DNA of 63,473 nucleotides. It comes from Myroides guanonis. GTDB lineage: Bacteria; Bacteroidota; Bacteroidia; Flavobacteriales; Flavobacteriaceae. Both the position numbers and the translations under genes were made by a program. How positions within the stretch are numbered: position 1 is the first letter of the stretch; the number at the start of each line of letters is the position of its first letter. Shown here in pieces: positions 52,975 to 62,200 of the stretch. The stretch is taken from positions 8,143-71,615 of the forward strand of contig NZ_FORU01000016.1 of NCBI RefSeq assembly GCF_900114085.1, in the 5' to 3' direction. The notes beneath the pieces are model-generated. The model worked only from the letters and a program-made list of their open reading frames with translations. It was not told the origin of the DNA and made no database searches.

Positions 52975-54696
52975 ATGAGTATTCCATATTATATCTATGG
53001 GAATTTAAAACCAATAATAACAATTAAATTAATTAGAACATTGGGAAAAGCAACATTGCTTAATTTATTAAGATTAAAACTAAAAATAGCATTACCACTG
53101 CTTGTTTTTTTGGCAGTAATTAATGGCTTATGGAGTGGTAGTTTGTTGATGTTGGTTAGTCATAAAATATCAGGTACTCCTTTACCTTTTTTTAATGATT
53201 ACGATTGGTTAATTTACTTAATTTTTGTTTTCTTCTCTTTTTTGTTGACATACTATTTTAATGGGTACATGATAAAAGCAACATTAATCTTTGGTAAAGA
53301 AATGACCTTGCAAATTATAGATAAGCTTCGGTTATCGAATTATGAATCTTATTTAAAGATGGGTGAAGCAAGAGTAAGAACTGTATTGGAAGATGTACAC
53401 ACTTTAGAATCACTTCCTGGAGTTTTTATAACTTTTTTTAATTCTCTAATAATGGTAGTTGCAGGAATGGGATATATGTTTTGGCTTTATCCCAAAGGAG
53501 CCTTAACGATATGTGCTCTTATTATTGTATTGGCGTTTATTTATATCTATCGAAATGGAATTATTGAAAAGGATATGGATGCGAAGAGGAATCTTGATGA
53601 TGTATTTATGAGATTTTGTAACGACTTTTTACATGGTTTTAATAAGGTTAAAATGAGTACTAAGAGAAGTGATTCTATATTTTTAGAGCACATTACCGAG
53701 AATCGTGATAAAGCTATAAATCTCAATATCAAAGCGGGATTATCGGCTTTTGGTAATGAACTATTAGGAGATTATTTTTTTTATTTTTTGATTGGTACAG
53801 TACTTTTTGTGTTACCTTTTGTTTTTAACATTGACGAAACGGTTATTTCCGGTTTTATGATTACATTATTATTTTTAATGGGACCAATTGCTATTTTAAT
53901 AAACCTTATGAAAAATGTTATAGGTTATAAAATTGCTTTTGCAAGAATTAATGAATTTAATGATACTCTTACAAATAATTTGAACGATTCAGATACAATT
54001 TCATTATCTACTTCAAAAAGGGAGTTTCTAGTTTTTACCACTCTTTCTATCGATAAAATAAGCTATCAACATATTGATGAAAAAGGAGATGTCTCTTTTG
54101 AACTTAAACCGATCAATCTAGAAATAAGTAAAGGAGAAATTATTTTCATTTCTGGAAGTAATGGTAGCGGGAAAAGCACTTTTATAAATTTATTATCGGG
54201 ATTATATATTCCTAAATCAGGTAAAATTGTCGTTAATGACTTAATAGTTACAAATGATAATAGAGCTCAATATAGAGATATGATATCATGTATTTTTTCT
54301 GACAACTATCTCTTTACAGAGAATTATGATTGTTTTAATCTTCTTCCGTCCAATAAACACTTAGCAGAGCTTTTAAAAAAAATGAAACTTGACAAAGTTA
54401 TTCGACAAGATGAAGAAAAAAATAGAATATTTCAAAACTTGTCAAGCGGTCAACAAAAAAGACTTGCATTGATATATTCTGTATTAGAAGATAAAGATAT
54501 TTTTATTTTTGATGAGTGGGCTGCAGAACAAGATCCAGAATTTAGAAAATATTTTTATGAAAACATAATTCCTGATTTAAAAAGTAAAGGGAAAACTGTA
54601 ATTGCAATCACCCACGATGATGCCTACTATAAGTACTGTGATCGATTAATAAAATTTAATTATGGTGAAATGTTAGTGAAAGAACAATTGGTCTGA
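52975..54696 (+). CDS. Cyclic peptide export ABC transporter (SyrD/PvdE type)
   Basis: A 573-residue half-size exporter with six membrane segments in residues ~35-340 and a C-terminal ATPase: Walker A GSNGSGKST (about 393-401), signature LSSGQQKRLAL (about 490-500) and Walker B plus the unusual DEWAAEQDP (about 513-521), which marks the SyrD/PvdE peptide and siderophore exporters. Probably moves the lipopeptide to the periplasm. Confidence 0.93.
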   Translation: MSIPYYIYGNLKPIITIKLIRTLGKATLLNLLRLKLKIALPLLVFLAVINGLWSGSLLMLVSHKISGTPLPFFNDYDWLIYLIFVFFSFLLTYYFNGYMIKATLIFGKEMTLQIIDKLRLSNYESYLKMGEARVRTVLEDVHTLESLPGVFITFFNSLIMVVAGMGYMFWLYPKGALTICALIIVLAFIYIYRNGIIEKDMDAKRNLDDVFMRFCNDFLHGFNKVKMSTKRSDSIFLEHITENRDKAINLNIKAGLSAFGNELLGDYFFYFLIGTVLFVLPFVFNIDETVISGFMITLLFLMGPIAILINLMKNVIGYKIAFARINEFNDTLTNNLNDSDTISLSTSKREFLVFTTLSIDKISYQHIDEKGDVSFELKPINLEISKGEIIFISGSNGSGKSTFINLLSGLYIPKSGKIVVNDLIVTNDNRAQYRDMISCIFSDNYLFTENYDCFNLLPSNKHLAELLKKMKLDKVIRQDEEKNRIFQNLSSGQQKRLALIYSVLEDKDIFIFDEWAAEQDPEFRKYFYENIIPDLKSKGKTVIAITHDDAYYKYCDRLIKFNYGEMLVKEQLV

Positions 54697-54785
54697 GAGT
54701 TTATAGATCATTTATAAACACTGGTTAATTTGAGAATTTTATTTTCAAAGATCTATTTTAATAAAATAAACAAGAATAATATATT

Positions 54786-56198
54786 ATGGAGTTATTTGAA
54801 AAGTATCATTTATCTGAATGTGCAAAAATTGTTTCATCTTCATTACCAGGTGAAAAGTCGAAAGTATTGTTGAAATTGCAAAGTGAAATTGAAGGAAGTG
54901 TCGTTTCATATCCTAAAAATATGCCAATTGCAATAAAAAGAGCAAAAGGAAGTATTATAGAAGATGTAGATGGAAACTATTTTATTGATTTTTTTGGAGG
55001 ATGCGGAGTTTTGAATGTGGGACATGGTAATGAGTATGTGTTAGATTATGTTAAAGAGCAACAAACAGAATTGATTCATGCATTAGATTTTCCAACAGAA
55101 AATAAACTTACTTTAATTCAGCTAATATTAAAAAATTTACCAGTAGAAATTCAAGACGAATATAAGGTGAGTTTTGGAGGACCTACTGGCTCAGATGCTA
55201 TAGAGGCTGCAATAAAACTCGCAAAAATTAAAACAGGACGTGATGGAGTTATTGCTTTCACAGGAGGCTATCACGGTATGAGTTCTGGAGCTTTGGCAGT
55301 AACTTCTGATACTTTTTTTCGCAATAAATTAACATCTCTTATTCCAAATGTAAGTTTTGTACCTTACAGTTATTGTTATCGTTGTCCTTTTAATAAAAAT
55401 TCTAATAGTTGCGATTTTGAGTGTGTAAGTCACTTTGAATGGATATTAGACACAGAACATTCTGGAATTGTAACTCCGGCGGCAATCATATTAGAACCAC
55501 TACAAGGAGAAGGCGGTAATATTGTACCTAAAGAAGGGTATTTAGAACGTATCGTAGAAGTAGCTCATAAACATGGTATTATTGTGATTTTTGACGAAGT
55601 CCAAAGTGGTTTTTTCAGAACAGGAAGATTTTTAGAATTTATGCATACAAATGCAGTACCTGATATTATAACATTTTCTAAGGGTTTTGGGGGTATAGGT
55701 TTTCCAATTTCCGGATTGATATATAAAAAAAATATAGAAGCCTGGAAGTCGGCAGACCATATAGGTACTTTTAGATGTAACCAGGTGAGTATTGCTGCAG
55801 CAAGGGGAGCTTTCGATTTTATTGAAGAATATGATATAGAAAAATACACCCAGTTAATAGGAGATTATTTGATTGAAAAATTTAGGACATTAGAAAGCCA
55901 AAATCCGTTTATAGGCGATGTAAGAGGAAAGGGAATGATGATAGGAATCGAATTTGTAAAAGATAAAACTACGAAGGAACCTTTTCCTGAATATCTTAAA
56001 AAGCTTAGGGGAGAATGCTTTCGCCGAGGACTATTATTTGAAGTAGGTGGTCATTATAAAAATGTAATGAGATTGACTCCTCCCTTAATTACAACTCAGA
56101 ATATTGTTGATGCAGCAATTGAAATTATCAAAGAAGCCATAGTAGTTTGTATGGAAGAATATTTAGAACCCGCTATAGAAAATAATAAAATCATATAA
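54786..56198 (+). CDS. Class III aminotransferase (diaminobutyrate-2-oxoglutarate type)
   Basis: PLP enzyme of 470 residues. Class III features: DVDGNYFIDFFGGCGVLNVGH (57-77 region), GPTGSDAIEAAIKLAK (about 129-144), GGYHGMSSGALAVT (about 161-174), DEVQSGFFRTG (about 267-277) and PLP lysine K299 in TFSKGFGG. The pattern is nearest to diaminobutyrate transaminases (EctB/Dat), which turn aspartate semialdehyde into 2,4-diaminobutyrate, a common basic residue in lipopeptides. A cysteine-rich YCYRCPFN segment (about 197-204) is an insert. Stop is 2 bp before the NRPS start. Confidence 0.82.
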   Translation: MELFEKYHLSECAKIVSSSLPGEKSKVLLKLQSEIEGSVVSYPKNMPIAIKRAKGSIIEDVDGNYFIDFFGGCGVLNVGHGNEYVLDYVKEQQTELIHALDFPTENKLTLIQLILKNLPVEIQDEYKVSFGGPTGSDAIEAAIKLAKIKTGRDGVIAFTGGYHGMSSGALAVTSDTFFRNKLTSLIPNVSFVPYSYCYRCPFNKNSNSCDFECVSHFEWILDTEHSGIVTPAAIILEPLQGEGGNIVPKEGYLERIVEVAHKHGIIVIFDEVQSGFFRTGRFLEFMHTNAVPDIITFSKGFGGIGFPISGLIYKKNIEAWKSADHIGTFRCNQVSIAAARGAFDFIEEYDIEKYTQLIGDYLIEKFRTLESQNPFIGDVRGKGMMIGIEFVKDKTTKEPFPEYLKKLRGECFRRGLLFEVGGHYKNVMRLTPPLITTQNIVDAAIEIIKEAIVVCMEEYLEPAIENNKII

Positions 56199-56200
56199 TA

Positions 56201-59200
56201 ATGTCACTAATAAAATCGACTATTCCTGAAGATATATCTTCGCAAGAAACCTTAGTTAAAATTTTAAGAAATCATATTAGTCAAACTCCCAATAAGGTTA
56301 TTTATAGATTTTTAGAAAATGGGGAAGAAGAAAGTGATTGCAGGACATTCCAGGATTTATATGATAACGCAAAACGTATTGCATCACATATATTAGAACA
56401 TGCAAAACCTGGAGATCGTGTTTTACTCTTATATCCGTCAGGATTAGATTTTATTGACGCTTTTTTAGGCTGTTTTTTCGCAGGGGTAATTGCAGTTCCA
56501 GCTTTTCCACCACAAGGGAAACGAAGAATAGGCAGATTAGAAAATATTGTTGCGGATTGTAAAGCTACTCTTATTCTGACTATAGAGAGTATATATACAA
56601 AGAGTAATGGCTGGTTTGATACTGAAATCCTTAAAAATGTAAAATGGTTGCAAACCAATAGGTTGTTTGATTCTTTGGATAAAGATTTTCCTATTATATT
56701 ACCAACGGATACTGCGTTTCTCCAGTACACTTCTGGGTCAACAGGTGATCCAAAAGGAGTTATGGTCACGCATTCTAATATTGTACATAACAATAAATTG
56801 ATGAAAAATTGTTTTCATCAAAATTCTGAAAGTATAGGGGTTAGTTGGTTACCTATTTACCATGATATGGGACTAATAGGAAATATTCTTCAGGCTTTAT
56901 ACGTAGGGTTTGAAATGATTGTCATGCCACCAACCGCTTTTATACAAAAACCTAGTCGATGGTTAAAAGTTATTTCAGATTATAAAGGGACTTTTAGTGG
57001 GGGGCCTAATTTTTCATATGATTTATGTGCAAATCAAATTAAAGAAGAAGATTTAATAGGTTTGGATTTAAGCAGTTGGCAAGTAGCCTACAATGGATCA
57101 GAACCAATTAGGCCTGAAACCGTAAATAATTTTACTACCAGTTTCAGCTTTATTGGATTTGATGAAATTTATTTAATCCCATGCTATGGGATGGCGGAAA
57201 CTACTCTAATTGTTAGCTGCTCTAATTTTAATTCAATACCCAAAGCCTTATTATTAGATAAAGAAAAATTTCATTCAGGAGAAGTAAAACTTTTCGAGAA
57301 AGAAGATAAAATATCTAATGTTATTAAATTTATAGGTAATGGACCAGTTTTAGAAGAGTTAGAAATTAAGATAGTAAATCCTGATACTAAGATGATATGT
57401 CAGGAAAATGCAATAGGTGAAATTTGGATTAGCGGAGCCAGTGTTGCTAAAGGTTATTGGCAAAGAGAGGACCTAACTAAAGATGTTTTTCAGGCACGAA
57501 TCCAAAAATCAGATGAAAATTTAGAGGAAGACAAACAGGAGTATTTGCGTACAGGAGATATGGGTTTTTTAAACAATAAAGAACTTTATATAACAGGTCG
57601 TTTAAAGGAACTCATGATCATTAATGGAGTAAATCATTTTCCGCAAGATATAGAACGTGTTGTACAACAATCTCATATTGATTTACAAAACAATGCAGGA
57701 GCAGCGTTTTGTATAGAGGCAAAAGGAAATGAACAATTAGTTATTGTTCAGGAAATTAAAAGAACTTCAATGAGGGGGTATGATTTTGATTTCATTGTTA
57801 AAAGTATAATTGAAAGTGTTTATGAGCAACATGAATTATCTATATATGCAATTGTATTGGTTGAACCTGGAAAAGTTGAAAAAACATCAAGTGGTAAAAT
57901 TAAACGATTAGCCACAAAAAAACTATATGAGTCTGATACGATTGATGGAGTAATGGATCAATGGGTAAGAGGTCAAAGTATTAATAATGAAATGTTACAA
58001 GAGGATGAAATAGCAAAATCGTTAATGTTATCTAATGATTTAGAATTTTTTTTACGAGAATCTGTAGCAGCAGAATTAAACATAGACATATTAAAAATTA
58101 ATATTCATACTTCGTTTTCAGAGTTAGGTATGAGTTCTATAAATATCATAAGACTAATAGGGATAATAAGTAAAGAATACTGTGTGGCACCTCCAATTCG
58201 CAAGATGTTTGAAGATTTGACGAGTATAGATGCAATTAGAAAATACATTATTCGTGAAAAGGGACAAATAGAATCCGTATCAAATAATGATGTAGTGATT
58301 AATGAGAGGTTTGATACAAATATTTCTTCTAGTTTTCCAGCAAGTTCAAATGGAGAGATTAGTATTGGATCACGTTCAAATAATAGAGAAGAATTAACTG
58401 ATAAATGTCCTAAAGCTTCAGTAAAAAAAGTAATTAAACGTACTACAACTGATAGTACAGACTTTACTATAATCAAAGATCTATTAGTTGAACAGAATCG
58501 TATTCTTGAACAACAAAATCACATAATTTCTGAGTGTTTAAATATCTTTAAAACTTTCGGGAATACTATTAAGGATACAACAAGTGTAGAGGTCGCTGAG
58601 ATTTCTGAAACTACAAACATATTTGATATTGTAAAAAAAAAAGTAGCAACTGAAGAAAAAAATATTCAGACAGGATCATTCGACAGTAAAGATTTTTATT
58701 TAAAAAAATCACCCACAAAACAGGAAGAACAGCCAGTTTTAAATATTTCTAAGGTTAATTTGACTTTAACACAACAGAAATTTTATCTTCTTCATCAGAT
58801 TGACCCGGAAAGATCTTTAGCATATCACCAATCTTTCAGCTTACAAATGAAAGGTAAAATAAATGTGTCATTGCTGAAAATGGCAATATATAATTTCATA
58901 GATACACATAGTATTTTAAGAACTCGGGTATCAGAAGACGGAGAGCATTTAATTTTCGATTCATCTATTACTTTACCAATAGAAGAAATAGATTTTTCAA
59001 AAGATGGATTAGATCAACAAGAAAAGAAATATAGAGCCTTAGTTGATGTAAATATGTGTACTGCATTCTCATTTACGAACGGGCCTCTTCTACGGTTACA
59101 GTTAGTGAAATTTTCTTCAGAAGAAAGTACTTTAATTGTGACGATACACCACATAATCGCAGATGGATGGTCCTGTGCTTTATTTATCAAAGGAATTGCA

Positions 59201-62200
59201 AATAACTACAATCGGTTATTTCAGGGAAGGAAACTTGATCTATTGCAGTCCATTGGTTTTAGTGAGTATACAAAATGGTTAGAAAATAAAATGAACAGTG
59301 ATGCTTGGAAAATTCATGAAGAGTATTTTATAAGTAAATTTTCTAAAAAATCTTTTAACATAACACTTCCGTTTGCTAACAGTGTATCTAACTATGGGAA
59401 TGCAAGTAATACCGTTTCTTTACGTATTCCTGTAGAAGATATTATTAGGTACAAAAAATGGAGCAGCCAGCAAAATCTAACACTTTTCATGACATTTTTG
59501 TCGGTATTCGAACTCTTGTTATGCAAAATAACTGAGGAAAATGAGCTTATTATTGGTATTCCGACAGGTGGTAGAACAATGCCAGATTTAGAGGAAGCAA
59601 TTGGAGATTTTTCTCACTTTATGCCTTTTTTAATATCCCATAATTCCAAGGATTCTTTAACAGAATATGTAAAGGATCTAAAAAATAGAATATATGAAAC
59701 CTATGAGCATCAGGAATATCCTTATGCTAATTTTATGGAATTACTCCAAAGAGAGACTGATATAAAATATGATAACTGGGTAAATATTGTTTTCAATTTT
59801 AATGTTAGTGTCTCTAATAATAATATGGAAATTGTAGACTTACATGTAGTGCACAATAAACCAGTTTATAGTGATTTTGATTTAATTTTTAATGCCATTG
59901 AGGAATCTGGAGATTTAATTCTTTCTCTGGACTACAGAGAATCTCTCCTAAGTAGTGAATTGGCAAAAGATATATTAGATTGCTATCAATTTATTTTAAA
60001 TCAAATAATTGAAGACGATGGAGGTAGTATAGAGGATATACAAATGCTATCTAAAGATGAAAAATATCAACAACTTGAGTATTTTAATGATACCGAAGTA
60101 TTATATTCAAAAGATAAAACGATAGTTGATTTATTTGAAGAACAGGTATTGAAAATGCCACATAGTGTAGCTGTAATTTTTGGAAAAGAAACATTAACTT
60201 ACAGGGAATTAGATGAAAAGTCAAATCAGCTAGCACATTATTTAATACATATAGGACTAAATTCAGAAGATTTGGTAGGTATTTGTGTTGATCGTTCTTT
60301 AGATATGATTATTGCGGTGTTTGGTGTTTTGAAGGCTGGTGGAACTTATGTTCCTATAGATTCAGAATACCCACAAGATCGTATTGATTATATAATCAAA
60401 GACAGTAACGCCACTTTTTTCATAACAGATCATGCACATACGTTTTTAGTTGCCGAAAATAAGAAAATACAAATTATTACGACAGATGATAAGTGGAACT
60501 CAATAGGTGAACAGCCATCGAGTAAGGTTGATAGTACAATCAATGTCGATCAGTCTGTTTATGTAATATATACATCAGGTTCTACAGGCAGACCCAAAGG
60601 AGTTGTGATTACCCATAAAAGCTTATTAAATATAGCTTTGTGTTGGGAGTCAACTTACCATCTGGATAGTGATACTTGCTTATTGCAAATGGCAAGTTTT
60701 TCTTTTGATGTGTTTTCCGGGGATTTATGTAGAAGTTTATTATTTGGAGGCAGAATGATACTTTGTCCTTCAGATGTCAGGTTAGATCCGGCCAGGCTTT
60801 ATGCTCTTATTTTTGAAAAAGGAGTTACTATATTGGAAGGTACGCCAGGTTTAATAATTCCATTGATGGATTATATCTACGAACAAAGTTTAGATTACAC
60901 TTGGATGAAGCTGGTAATTTTAGGTTCTGACGTATGTCTTATTAATGATTTTAAAAGGGTGTATACCAGATTTGGTCACGTTTTGCGAATTATTAACAGT
61001 TATGGAACGACAGAAACAACCATAGATAGTTCTTACTTTGAAACTGATAATATTAAGAATCTTGATGGCTTAGTTAATGTCCCGATTGGTAAACCTTTAT
61101 GGAACAATAGTTTTTATATACTCAACAGTTCTGAATCATTAGTACCTATAGGAGTAATTGGGGAATTGTGTATTGGCGGATCTGGCGTAGCCAGAGGTTA
61201 TCTAAACCAAGAAGAATTAACTCAAGAAAAATTTGTAATGAATCCGTTTAAAGATGGCGAGCGAATGTACAAGACTGGCGATTTGGCACGTTGGCTACCC
61301 GATGGAAATTTAGAATTTATAGGCAGAAGAGATGATCAGGTTAAGATTCGTGGATATCGTATAGAATTAGGAGAGATTGAGAACGCATTATCATTACTAC
61401 CTGGAATTACTCAATGTTGCGTATTAGCAAGAGAAGATATAAATGGTACAAAACGTTTAGTAGGTTATGTGGTATTAGAAGGCGCATTAGATAAAGAGTG
61501 TCTTCAAAATCAATTAAAACTAAGCTTACCTGAGTATATGATTCCTATGGTTTGGATTACATTAGATGTAATGCCATTAACCAGTAATGGAAAATTAGAT
61601 AAAAAAGGATTACCAGATCCGGATAGCTCAGAGTTATCAAGTAAAGAATATGCTGGGCCAACCACAGATATAGAATTACAACTAGTTAACATATGGCAGG
61701 AGTTATTGGGTGTTGAAAAAGTGGGCATTCATGATGATTTCTTTGAACTGGGAGGTCATAGTTTATTGGCAACACGATTAGTTTCTATGATCCGTAAGGA
61801 GATGATAATAGAGGTTTCTATTCGAGAAGTCTTTATACATACTACGGTTTCTAAATTGGGAACTTATGTGTCCGCTCAATCCGAAGGGGTCTTATTGCCT
61901 ACTATTGTTGTACAGAATCGTCCGGCCCGTATTCCTTTATCCTTCAGCCAGGAACGATTATGGTTTTTGGATAAGTTACAAGGCAGTACTGAATATCACA
62001 TTCCTATTGTTTTTGGTTTAGAGGGAGCATTAGAGGTATCGATATTAGAACAAACATTACAGCAAATTATTTCTCGTCATGAGGTATTGCGAACTGTACT
62101 TCTTTCAGAAGACGGAATCGGTTATCAGGAAGTTATCAGTGCAGAAAACTGGTCATTAGATCAAGCAATTGTATCAGATGATTTATTATTAGAAAATAAT

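Noticed and set aside
56302..61728. Reverse-strand ORFs opposite the NRPS (56302-56793, 58105-58476, 61510-61728)
   Set aside because: Shadows of the long forward reading frame, which carries all expected NRPS motifs without interruption.
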